Below are positions 43,694-53,040 of a DNA stretch of 64,000 nucleotides, piece by piece (the stretch's first letter is position 1; the number at the start of each line of letters is the position of its first letter). The notes beneath the pieces were generated by a model. The model was not told the DNA's origin, searched no databases, and saw nothing but the letters and a program-made list of their open reading frames with translations. The DNA is from Phytophthora sp. 'mugwort' (Eukaryota; Oomycota; Peronosporomycetes; Peronosporales; Peronosporaceae): NCBI GenBank assembly GCA_033558025.1, contig JAUCEF010000013.1, forward strand, positions 5,015,001 to 5,079,000. Direction: 5' to 3'. Position numbers and translations under genes: made by a program.

Positions 43694-45418
43694 ATGAGTG
43701 AAACTCAACTATCCGACCAGTATTTGTACCAGAGCTCGCTCAAAAGCGATCCCGAAATCAAGGTATCTTCCGGCAAGCGTGTCCCATTTGTTATCGACCT
43801 GAATCAGGGATCATACCAGAATGGTGTCATTACCATTGATGCTACTGCTCAGCTTAACGGTTCTGAGGGGTTCGCCTGTCTTCGGGATGCTTACCTCGTA
43901 CTTCCGTACAAGGTATCGATGAAGAATGGTGGTACCGCTCAGACCGCTGCTGCCAATCGTTTCTGTGCTACTCTAAAGTGTGGCAATTGGAATGTCATCG
44001 ATAGCATGTCGCTCGAGCTTAATGGAAAGACCATTATTTCGATGGCTGATTACAAGCTGTTTTGGAACAATGTCCGTGCTCAGACAAGCTATAGTCCTCA
44101 GTACGTTGAAAAGCATGGAGCGGAGTCCTTCCTCTTCCCTGATTCCGCTCAGTCCGCTCTATACAGCTGTGCTACAAGCTCGACTACCGGCGATGGATAC
44201 ACTAACACTACTGCATTCACATCCACATTTGCTACCACTGGCCCCGCCGGTGGTGCCTCTATCCCTAACAATGGTCTCGTCAAGCACCTGCTGTCGAACC
44301 CTCCTACCGCTGACTCTGATTTCTCTACGTCATGGCCTTCTGTAGGTGCGGCGGCGGCTTCTACTACCATCGCTAACCAAACTGCTCGCGGTGCTTTCGT
44401 ATCTGGTGCTGCTACTGTTAATGCAATTATGGGAACGTGGAACTACATGCTCAAGATCAAGCTAACTGACCTTCATCCGATCTTCAAGGATTTGGATTTG
44501 ATGGCTAACCCGCAAATTCGCCTCCGTTTCCGTGTCAATCAGGGTACTTCATCTGTTGCTGTAGATGCTGCAAAGGGTATGTCTCTAACGAGTACTACTC
44601 TCGCGAGTGGTAATGTCTGTCCGGTGATGGTTGCGGCTTCTTCCAACGGTAATCCTATGGCCGGTGTTCTCGCTAATTCCGCTCCATTCAGCATTTCCTG
44701 GGGTGCTGTTGTCAATGCTCTTGAGCCTACTATTGATGGTACTTACATGCCATTCACTACTTCTCGTCTCTACGTACCATTCGTTCATCTCGAGAACCCT
44801 CAGGCAATTATCTCCAAGCCTGTGAAGAAGGTTCGATACAATGATTGCTATGCTCAGTGGTTCTACCAGCGTGCTGGTACTGGTAAGCAATCGACTCAGC
44901 TAAATGCTGCATTTGATCTTCAGCTATCGGCTTCTGTTAAGAATGCTAAGTACGTTATTATCCTTCCTTTCGCCGAGCAGACTGGTAGTTTCGCTTCCGC
45001 AGCTGTACAAGAGTTCCAGAGTCCGTTTGATTCGGCTCCTTGGACACTCCACCCTGGTTCGAGTATCCGCAACTTTAACGTTCGTATCGGCTCTCATTAA
45101 ACGTTTGATATCAGCCATGATTATGACTTCCATCACTCTCACAATGAACTGGCTAAGATTGGATCGATTAATGGTGATTTTGTTTTGACTCCTGAGCTGG
45201 TGAATGGCCTTCTTGACTATCAGACGTGGTCGCTAACTAACCGTGTTCTCATTGCTGATGTTAGCCGCCTAACCGAACGTGATGTACCTCAGGCGATTCA
45301 AGTACAAGGACTAAACGCTGGTTGCCAAGGTACCAACATGCTTGTTTTGGTTGTGATTGAGCAAGAGCTCTCCTATGATCGCCTAACGGGTGAGATTTTA
45401 GATTTTACCACGGCTTAG
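43694..45418 (+). pseudogene. Major capsid protein (double jelly roll), one in-frame stop
   Basis: The 574-codon frame starts at 43,694 (MSETQLSDQYLYQSSLKSD) after ATATAGATTCA. It is uninterrupted except for a TAA at 45,098-45,100 (after NFNVRIGSH). The same frame then continues THF-type sequence (TFDISHDYDFHHSHNELAKI) to 45,418. Typical DJR features are FVIDLNQGSYQNGVITID near the start, FWNNVRAQTSYSP and the second-barrel segment KKVRYNDCYAQWFYQ. The last 106 residues probably complete the second jelly roll, so the truncated product may not assemble. Confidence 0.88.
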
Positions 45419-45445
45419 TTTTGGACTGAAAAAATATATTTTTTT

Positions 45446-45781
45446 TTAATTACGCTCCAAAGCCTCGACAAGCTTAGGACATTTCTCAATTACGAATGGG
45501 TTCTTACGAAGCCAATCGATATAATTAGAATCGGTGCGACTAATTTGCTTTAGCGTCTTCCCCTTGTACTTGCCCCAACTCATCATATACGAATTATCAT
45601 TGCTAAGAAACTTGGAGTGAAGGAAAATCTTGATATCCTCAGTAATATTGAGACTGGGTTGGTTGTGCATCCATCGACAATAACCGGGATCAGAAGCATA
45701 TACTTCTTCGATCGGCGTGCCCTTGTATTTTCCAAAAGTTAGTTCGAACGTCATGTTATTAGTTGGGGTATCTATATACAT
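45446..45781 (-). CDS. Protein with two ExoX-like C-terminal (FGKYKG) domains
   Basis: This 111-aa protein carries the motif FGKYKGTPIEEVYASDPGYC near its start and a second copy, WGKYKGKTLKQISRTDSNY, about 50 residues later. Each is followed by a WMHN/WLRK helix. The pattern is that of the small domain found at the C-terminus of ExoX-type exonucleases and in many giant viruses (from memory). Two tandem copies with no nuclease attached suggest a nucleic-acid-binding accessory protein. It is the last gene before the right TIR. Confidence 0.6.
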   Translation of the reverse strand: MYIDTPTNNMTFELTFGKYKGTPIEEVYASDPGYCRWMHNQPSLNITEDIKIFLHSKFLSNDNSYMMSWGKYKGKTLKQISRTDSNYIDWLRKNPFVIEKCPKLVEALERN

Positions 45782-45880
45782 ACCCCTTTTTAATTTTTTT
45801 GAGAAAAAAATAAATTAATTGAGAAAAGTGTCGGCTTTGTATATCACCAGTCGAGCTGATCTGAAACCACCCTAAGATCC

Positions 45881-46025
45881 AAAAGGCGTTGCATTCGCTC
45901 TCATGTGGTCGAGAGGTTGCGTCGTCAAAATAACAGCTGGTCCGAAAGAAGGTTGCAGGAATGTTCTTGGTGGTAAATTACGGTAAGGAAAAAACTGCCG
46001 GCGTAATGTTCTAAGTATTACTACT
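45881..46025 (-). repeat. Polinton right terminal inverted repeat
   Basis: Reverse complement of the left TIR (26,498-26,640), ending GTATTACTACT before the AACGCT duplication. It has an extra AGT at the tip compared with the left copy. A non-coding stretch of about 100 bp separates it from the ExoX-like gene. Confidence 0.95.
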
Positions 46026-46031
46026 AACGCT
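46026..46031. repeat. Target-site duplication AACGCT, right copy
   Basis: Second copy of the 6-bp target sequence. The pp220-like frame upstream of the left copy and downstream of this one is continuous if one copy is removed. Confidence 0.9.
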
Positions 46032-47549
46032 TTGTTGATGGCAACGAGGTGCCGACCAACATTCGACAACAGGCAGCGGAAGGATTCACACCCACCGATT
46101 CTAACGGCAACGCAGTGACCGTAGATCCAATTACTCAGTTACCAGCTAGACCAGCCACTTTCTCCTTTGATGCGCTTCAGACCTTACAGGGGTTTCTAGA
46201 AGGCTTTGTTGGCAGAAAGGCAATTCAGAGTGTGAAATATGGCCAAGACATTCTCATCGGGCTACAGTACTGCATTTCTTCTATGACAAACATGTACAAG
46301 CGGAAGCACACATCCAATGCATCGGCGATCGATGACATCTTCTTCGTCCTCGCGATCAAGCTGCTGTGGGGAAGATCATTACAACCACGAGCATCAATCG
46401 ACTCATGCGCGATCCGGCCCAGCAATCAGTGCTCTCGAAGGAAACGCTCTCCACGCGCTTAATTATGGGCGGTGCCGCGTCATCCGACGGCGCCGGCGAA
46501 GTTATTGAAGAGGCCATTGAGCTGTATGTCTGCCTGCCGCTGCTCGCGGAGTTTTACCGTCGGATCTTCGACAACCGCAACGAGAGCTTCCGGGCGAATC
46601 AAACGACGTGCGAGCCCGACGAGGAACTAGTGGCGTACACGGTGCCCGAGGTGGGCAATGTTTGAACAGGACTTCTGACCAACATCTTCGACCGCTCGAA
46701 GCACATCCACGCCGGCATCTATACGCTGGACAACATGCGTAATATAGTGGCTGAGGTGAACGATATCTACCGCCACTTCAAGGGAAGTGTCCCGGACACG
46801 CAGCTCACCCGCCACGTTATGATGCAACTTGTTGCGGAGATCAATCGCCGCTACGGTGTGATCAAGCGCGAGAAGCTGATGTACTACTACCGCGCGATCA
46901 ACGCGGCGCGCAAGCTGAACGTAAACGAGAGCAACTTCACATCCAACGACCTGGACATCCTCGACGAGGCGATCGAGTTCGAGGGCAACGCTCCCTCAGA
47001 CGATTAGCTTTCCTCAAAGTGAAGACGCACATCACCGACCCGTCCCTGTCAAAGCAGGCCCGAATGAGCAAGCTCACCGACTACAAGGTGCTGAGCGAGT
47101 TCCGGACGCGCGTAAGCAACGAGCTCGACAGCACCGTGCTTGGCACGGGCGACACTTACAATGCGATGGACACAGGTGTTCAAGGAGCGCATCCGCTTGC
47201 TGCGCCAGGCCATGCGCACGCAGCCGTCGCGAGTGGAGAAGTACAATATGATCATCAAGGCCATTAAGAGCAGCGATAACATCGATCAAGCCAGCGGCGA
47301 TATCTTTGCCTGTTTCCACGAGTTCGTGCTGATGCCTCTGCGTACGCTGACTGCCATGTACTGCTCGCTGAATACGTTTCCGTTAGATGTATTTAAAGTC
47401 GTAAATGTTCACCAAGGTAATGCTGCTACCGCTCTACTTGACGCGGACCTTTTGAACAAACTCGCCGCGGCAACAACTGGTGTACGCGTTGGGCATCAAA
47501 GTTCGCTAACGCGGCAGAAGATAAAAAAGGCTACCACCAGATCCTGCTC
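46032..47549 (+). pseudogene. pp220-like polyprotein gene, middle part, broken
   Basis: Coding blocks resume directly after the Polinton. They start FVDGNEVPTNIRQQA, then FDALQTLQGFLEGFVG, shift frame near 46,370, then continue LIMGGAASSDGAGEVIEEAI with a Gly-Gly-Ala site. Further blocks include LLAEFYRRIFDNRNESF, LVAEINRRYGVIKREKL and NFTSNDLDILDEAIEF. There are stops at about 46,663 and 47,005 and frameshifts near 47,010-47,180 and 47,500. Known pp220 proteins have a comparable arrangement, so I read this as the same gene as 23,868-26,497. The next 878 codons are intact. Confidence 0.5.
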
Positions 47550-50186
47550 ATGGACAAACTCGTGCAGTACGCTACGAACTCGGGCGATCTTGTTCGATTG
47601 AACGTGTCCACAGCCAATCGGATCACCATCAATTTCTCGGCGTACCAGGAACTATGCGAGCACCTGCTGGCAAAAACCAAGTTCATGGTCGATAAATTCA
47701 CCGGCCTCGTTCCAACTAGATTGATTGACGAGGTGTCCCTCGACAGCAAACCCGGCAGCGTGTATTGGTTGGAGAAGGAGCTCTTCCACCAAATCTTCAA
47801 CAAGCTCGATCTGCCATACGCCGAGCTGAACGAGAAAACAATGGTCACCCTCGAGACACTGAACCGGATAATGCCCGCGATCGCATACATCATCTTCGAG
47901 GAATGGACGCCGGCGAATTTGTTCCTAGAATTTGCGTTGAGTCACTACTCTTATCCCAGTAAGGAGGCCAGTAACGTACCAGCAGATTTAACCAATGAAC
48001 AATCCCTCGCGCAGAGAACTGAGGGAGTCCCGGTTGCTTCCGCCCTGCCGATGATTCGAGATTCGTTCATGGTTTACTCCACCACGACCAAGACATTCAC
48101 GCCTTCGTTCAGTCCTACTGGATCTCACCCACTCCTGTTTAACCCGAATGAAAGCAGTACTCCCTTTAGGGACGGCCCAACCCCAGCGACTCCCGAACTG
48201 GGTCAATTGAACAACGGTATCGTTCAGCAGTACAACATCCTCATCTCCCGGTACCTAAATGATTTGTACGACCCGCAGAGCAGGAAGATGTACACGAAGG
48301 GCTTCGCCACGTTCGCAAGTAGCGGGCTCTTAGACGCCATGAACGGCAACAGCTTCCCGGACTTTGCCCGGTTTCAGTTCCCACAATACGATGTGATTCG
48401 CAACCACGGACCAAACTGGAACGTCGAGAATCCGACGACAGTCGCCAACTACTGGGAATACATTCGCTCTCTCTACGAGAATACGCAGACACCGGCGGCG
48501 GTCGCGCAGGAAGTGATGCGTCGCCACTACGAACTGCCGCGTCATCGTGGGGTGCTCAGTTCCACACTGGCATACGTGATGAAGACGATGACGTCTCGGG
48601 TGCACCCGCAGAGCGGCATCAAGCTCCACGAGGTAATTAACCTCCAATCTATCGGATCTCACATCCTGGAGAAGTACCGAGCGTGCATTCCGATGCACCT
48701 GCGCATCTTCCGGGCGTTCCTAAGGCGCTGTCGTTTCTACGAAAAGGTTATTAGCCACGTGAAGACTTCCAACGCCACTTTGTCGACCACAATCACAAAA
48801 ACGTTCAAGATCGGTCCAGGCACAGGCGAAGCCAAGGTCGTCGAGATTGACACGGACGCGTTCACCGTGTTCGCCAACCCGATTACGGACGATGCAATTT
48901 GGGCAACCAACAACCACTCCGAGATCGTCGGAGGATACCTCGACGAGATTATTAACGGCCTGACTGCATTGATCCAGGATATTACCGCCCTGCAGACGGA
49001 GCTGCAGGAGACGGACTCGACTGGGGTGGTGTTCTTCGACCTGCGCAAGGACTTCACCAAGACGTTCTTGACGAACGAGAAGGAATTGCCTTTCGCGGCG
49101 CCGTCCGTACTCGCGATGGGACTAGGTGCAAAACGTATTGCTACGAGACCCTACTTCCTCGGGGGCTCCAACCAAATCAACAACAAATTCGCGTACGGCA
49201 TTCGATCCGTCCTCCTAACAGACTTCAACCTGTCGCTCTCCAACAACGGCACCACTCCGTACTTTACGAAGCTCGTGAACGACTTCAACGCCATTAGCGA
49301 CAAGAACTACGATCTCGACACTGTGAAGTACGACACGCTGCGCCACGTTGGTCAAGCTTTAAACTACTTGTACGACCTTCGGTTCTACAACGGTGTTACT
49401 AGTTTTACTGCCAGTGACGCTCTGTGGAATCAGACGGTGGTGACCGCGCCCGCCGTGCTTATGCTGTACCAAGAACAAATTGCGTCCTCCGACTCATTAG
49501 CTTTGGTGGAGAACATCAACTTCCCTGAAAGCCGCAACAAGATTGCGGACTACCTCAAATCCAAGATCAATATTCCAGCGCGGGCCGCACTGCTTCCACC
49601 ATCAGGTACACTGCCCACCAATCCGCGCCAGCAGGTAATGGTGCTCAATCTTCTCGAGATGAACATCATGCCGATCAACGTCCACGCACTGATGCGCGAC
49701 ATTCCTCTTTTCAACATCTACAACTATGCAATGACGTTCGACGAGTATGTTGATAGAACATTACCAAAGGCAGTTGGCCCCGGGCCAGCGAAAACGCTTG
49801 ATAGTAGTTTCAAGATATTCTTGAAGAACCCATACCATCACACCTTGATTTTTCCGATAAATCTCAGCGCTGGCTCGGAAAATTTTAGATTCCTCGACGC
49901 GATTATTCATAATGACTACACCGTTGATGGTAGCGCAATAGCCACAACCCATGTCAACAATGCCAAGTACGTAGCTCGATCTATTGAACGCTTTAACACG
50001 AAAATCATTCGCGATCTCACGTTCTTGGTCGCAGCACAGATCTTGATTAAGGAGAATGTCAAGACCCAGCTCGAGTTCATCAACACCCGCATGGTCAAGA
50101 ACACCAACGCAGCCAGCAATACTATCATCGAGGTCAAACGCGATACCGCCAACAACGATGTCACCGACAGCCTATTCGAATTTTAA
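47550..50186 (+). CDS. pp220-like polyprotein, C-terminal 878-aa intact frame
   Basis: One uninterrupted frame of 878 codons begins within coding sequence (MDKLVQYATNSGDLVRLNVS) and ends VTDSLFEF. In its upstream neighbours the same polyprotein is broken every few hundred bases. The size and position match the C-terminal p150-type region of asfarvirus pp220, which forms the core shell. No enzymatic motif is visible. The first Met at 47,550 is probably not a natural start. It contrasts with the decay around it, so it may be recent, sheltered or under selection. Confidence 0.5.
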   Translation: MDKLVQYATNSGDLVRLNVSTANRITINFSAYQELCEHLLAKTKFMVDKFTGLVPTRLIDEVSLDSKPGSVYWLEKELFHQIFNKLDLPYAELNEKTMVTLETLNRIMPAIAYIIFEEWTPANLFLEFALSHYSYPSKEASNVPADLTNEQSLAQRTEGVPVASALPMIRDSFMVYSTTTKTFTPSFSPTGSHPLLFNPNESSTPFRDGPTPATPELGQLNNGIVQQYNILISRYLNDLYDPQSRKMYTKGFATFASSGLLDAMNGNSFPDFARFQFPQYDVIRNHGPNWNVENPTTVANYWEYIRSLYENTQTPAAVAQEVMRRHYELPRHRGVLSSTLAYVMKTMTSRVHPQSGIKLHEVINLQSIGSHILEKYRACIPMHLRIFRAFLRRCRFYEKVISHVKTSNATLSTTITKTFKIGPGTGEAKVVEIDTDAFTVFANPITDDAIWATNNHSEIVGGYLDEIINGLTALIQDITALQTELQETDSTGVVFFDLRKDFTKTFLTNEKELPFAAPSVLAMGLGAKRIATRPYFLGGSNQINNKFAYGIRSVLLTDFNLSLSNNGTTPYFTKLVNDFNAISDKNYDLDTVKYDTLRHVGQALNYLYDLRFYNGVTSFTASDALWNQTVVTAPAVLMLYQEQIASSDSLALVENINFPESRNKIADYLKSKINIPARAALLPPSGTLPTNPRQQVMVLNLLEMNIMPINVHALMRDIPLFNIYNYAMTFDEYVDRTLPKAVGPGPAKTLDSSFKIFLKNPYHHTLIFPINLSAGSENFRFLDAIIHNDYTVDGSAIATTHVNNAKYVARSIERFNTKIIRDLTFLVAAQILIKENVKTQLEFINTRMVKNTNAASNTIIEVKRDTANNDVTDSLFEF

Positions 50187-50241
50187 TTTCAAAAAAATGT
50201 GTATTTTACTGGGTTTTTTTTTTGTATCATGGTGTATTATT

Positions 50242-50607
50242 GGGGTCATTGAGAATTTCCTCTCCTGCAATATCCAGGTCTAACCTGGGTGGAGACTTTC
50301 TCATCTCCACGTTTTTTTAATCTACGATCTTTTGAAGTCTTCCATGCGTCCATAGCACCTCGCTCTTGAGCAGTTCCAGCATGGTGATCGCCGCGTTCAC
50401 GCGGTTCCAGTAGCTGGCATTGCATTGCAAAGCAGCGTAGCACGTCTTGTTCTCAAACTGCACCTCGGCCCGGTTCCGCGGTAGAACCACTGCTCAAGAG
50501 CGAGGTGTTGGGGCGCGGACGCATGTAAAAATTTAGAAGATCGTAGATTAAAAAGACGTGGAGATGACCTGGATATTGCAGGAGAGAACGACATTCTCAG
50601 TGACCCC
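50242..50607. mobile_element. Palindromic Fanzor right-end element C (366 bp)
   Basis: Both ends are Fanzor right ends in inverted orientation. It starts GGGGTCATTGAGAATTTCC and ends TGACCCC, and each arm holds the CCAGGTTAGACCTGG/GTGGAGA hairpin region and fragments of the last Fanzor codons. It lies just after the pp220-like gene. The left arm is longer (including CGCGGTTCCAGTAGCTGGCA) than the right. This is a foldback MITE made of two 3' ends. Confidence 0.7.
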
Positions 50608-50645
50608 AATAATAATAGTAGGATGTCCACTTTGTACCGGTGTCT

Positions 50646-50860
50646 GGTGGTAAGGTGTCATCGTATCCTTCCACCTTACCGATTGCGTACCGGTTGTCTG
50701 GTGGTAAGGTGTCATCGTATCCTTCCACCTTACCGATTGCGTACCGGTTGTCTGGTGGTAAGGTGTCATCGTATCCTTCCACCTTACTGGTACGCGATCG
50801 GTAAGGTGGTAGAATACGATGCCACCTTACCGATACGCGATCGGTGTGTTGTTGGTGAGT
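50646..50860. repeat. 54-bp tandem repeat with inverted copy
   Basis: Two full units of 54 bp starting GGTGGTAAGGTGTCATCGTA (50,646 and 50,700) are followed by a partial third unit (50,754) and then a diverged inverted copy (GGTAAGGTGGTAGAATACGA, to about 50,860). The block can fold into long hairpins. It sits immediately upstream of the MSV199 gene start. Confidence 0.9.
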
Positions 50861-50908
50861 GACACGGCTGTTCAGAGGAAAGGCAACGCACCTTGAAGGA
50901 AGGACACC

Positions 50909-52738
50909 ATGAGTGACGGCGGCAACGACAGCGGCAACGACAGCAGCAGCACAAACGACAGCAGCAATCTCATCGCTGATAATGTGATCGGATACGTCTC
51001 GCGACTGGAGAAAAGAGTCAGGGCAGACTAAAACATCAGCCCAAAGTTTAAGACAAAGAGGTTCAAGCGCGCCATCGACGCCCCGACCGACGTCGCCGCG
51101 TTCAGCACTGAGGTGCTTCAAGCTGTCCGGCAAATGGTGCCGGAGCTGCCAGACTTTAACGAGCAGCTGGTGTCATCTACGCGGTCGGAGCTCTCGTACC
51201 AAGACTACTTCAACTTGTTCCAAAAGACCTATGCGCCGGAAAAAGACCTCTCGTTCACGGCATATTTCAGGGCCATCGCGGACTCGGGTATCATGAACGA
51301 GTTCGTCGTCTCGTTCGAGAAGCTGGTGGAATTCGGCGTGGTAAACACGAGGAGCAACAAGGTCAAGGGATTTCTCGAAAGTCACAACCTCGTCGCCGGA
51401 GTTGACTACGCGATGACCAAAGTCGACGTCGCAAACAGCAGCACGGGCCAAAAACGAACCCGCTACTTCCTGCGGCCAAGTGCGTTCAAGAGACTGCTGA
51501 TACGCATTCGTAAATTCAAGGACCAATCCACGGACCCGGTAGTGTTCTGCGACTACTTCATCTTGGTCGAGCAGATCCATCATATGTACCTCGCCTACCT
51601 CGGCAGATTTCAGCAGCAAGCACTCGAGCAACAAAGAAAATCATAGGCCGCCAACAGGGGAAGCTGAATCGTGCCATTACCAGCATTCGAACCTTGCTAA
51701 GGCGACAGCGAGACTGCGACAGTTTGCGAAGAGGTAGAAACGAGAAATTGAGCAGGCTCAGAAGAAGCAATTGCACCTGAAGAACAAGATCGACTACATG
51801 AAGAACGACTTGAGAGAGAAGAACGAGACAATCCAGTCTCTCGACGAGACACGGGAGAGTCTCGAATTCAAGCTGGAGGATGTTCAGGTAGCGTATTGGG
51901 ATGCCGGAAGAGAGTCCGGAAGGCTGGCTGCCGCTGTTAAAGCTATGAACGCGTACGCGATAAAGACTGCGCGCCGCAGCACCTTCGATGTCCCCGCCGA
52001 TCAGGAACCCTGCTTCGCTATGACAAGCGACACCAATATCCTGACCGACACTGTCAGCCTCCAGCTCCGCTACGGCCAGCGTAGTAACCTGATGGCGGCT
52101 CTTGAGTTTAATAAAATCACAAAAATAAAAGCAAAGTGGAGATCACGCCGACGCACTTTGCGTGCCCGGAAAACCTGCTGATACGCGGGCAGCAAGAAGT
52201 GGAGCACGAAATATGCGCTTGCGCTGCAACCTAACAGCGATCGAGACGCGAGCATGAAAGCTGCGCAGGCCAAGATTCGAGATGCTGAAAAGAAGCTACG
52301 GCCACCAAGGTCTCGCTTAGCATGGCGAAGATGGCGAGGAGGATACCCCTCCCGCAGCGCTAAGTCAACGCACTCGAGTGCAACAATCGCGCGGAAAAAG
52401 CGGAACTGGACGCCTTCAGACTGCAGCTGGCTGACATCGTGGCCAGCGGCGCGATCTCGCGGGACGACATCCCCGTTACAACGGATCATTCGGTGATTAC
52501 GGTTGCGCCCAATCCATATTTCGACAAGGGCCGCGTCGTGGCTGCGTACAACCGCGTGATTGATGAAACGCAGTGCCCCAATTACCAATTCGTACCTGAT
52601 GAGGCGGAGAAGAAGGCGATTCGCCTGTCCGATGATGGTTCTCTGTTCGACGAAATCGCTGAGATGAACTCGACACTTGACCAGCTGAACGGAGAAAATA
52701 AGGCAGCCTACGAGGCGTATCGCGCTACGCACCAGTGA
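50909..52738 (+). pseudogene. MSV199/KilA-N-type giant-virus protein with coiled coil, broken
   Basis: Starts at 50,909 (MSDGGNDSGNDSSSTND). An in-frame TAA at 51,029-51,031 interrupts a frame that otherwise runs to 51,646. The domain (YFRAIADSGIMNEFVVSFEK, then NTRSNKVKGFLESHNLV and RYFLRPSAFKRLLIRI) is the MSV199 domain common in giant viruses. A coiled coil follows in another frame (KNKIDYMKNDLREKNETI). A C-terminal block (NPYFDKGRVVAAYNRVIDET ... CPNYQFVPDE) recalls the domain that usually follows MSV199, possibly DUF3627. At least three breaks are present. Such proteins are lineage-specific DNA-associated factors of unclear role. Confidence 0.7.
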
Positions 52739-53040
52739 CTTACTTTTTTTCAAATCAAGTATTACGGAGGTCACCGAGAATGTCCACCCTGTTTTTTTTT
52801 CTTCCGAATATATACTTTTTTATGAAAACTCAATCCGAGCGAGATGTATGCCTGCGTCTCCGAACAATGCCTATTCCTTACCCCCATATCGTGGCCGTTT
52901 GTATCTCATGTCAGCAGTCTGAAGAGGGCGAAGTGCGCGCTCATTGGGTGAGCATTTGCTGCACTTGGCCATACAAGCATTGAGTGGAAAGGGAGGGCTT
53001 TCTGCGGCCGGTAGCTCGTTCTCATTCCTCGATCTTTGCC

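Larger units (their letters stand above)
26498..46025. mobile_element. Polinton/Maverick element, 19.5 kb, complete ends
   Basis: This self-synthesising virus-like transposon is bounded by TIRs of about 145 bp starting AGT, with a 6-bp target duplication. It encodes the full Polinton core set: protein-primed DNA polymerase, retrovirus-like integrase, FtsK/A32-type packaging ATPase, adenain-like protease, double-jelly-roll major capsid protein and penton-like protein. It also carries a fibre protein and several small genes. It is clearly more AT-rich than the viral DNA around it. It also contains a GC-rich esterase gene (33,942-34,910) that does not belong to the usual set. Many core genes carry one or two frameshifts or stops, so the copy is probably dead. 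Confidence 0.95.

Noticed and set aside
50646..50860. Possible CRISPR-like array
   Set aside because: Units are contiguous 54-bp tandem copies without unique spacers, in a eukaryotic genome.
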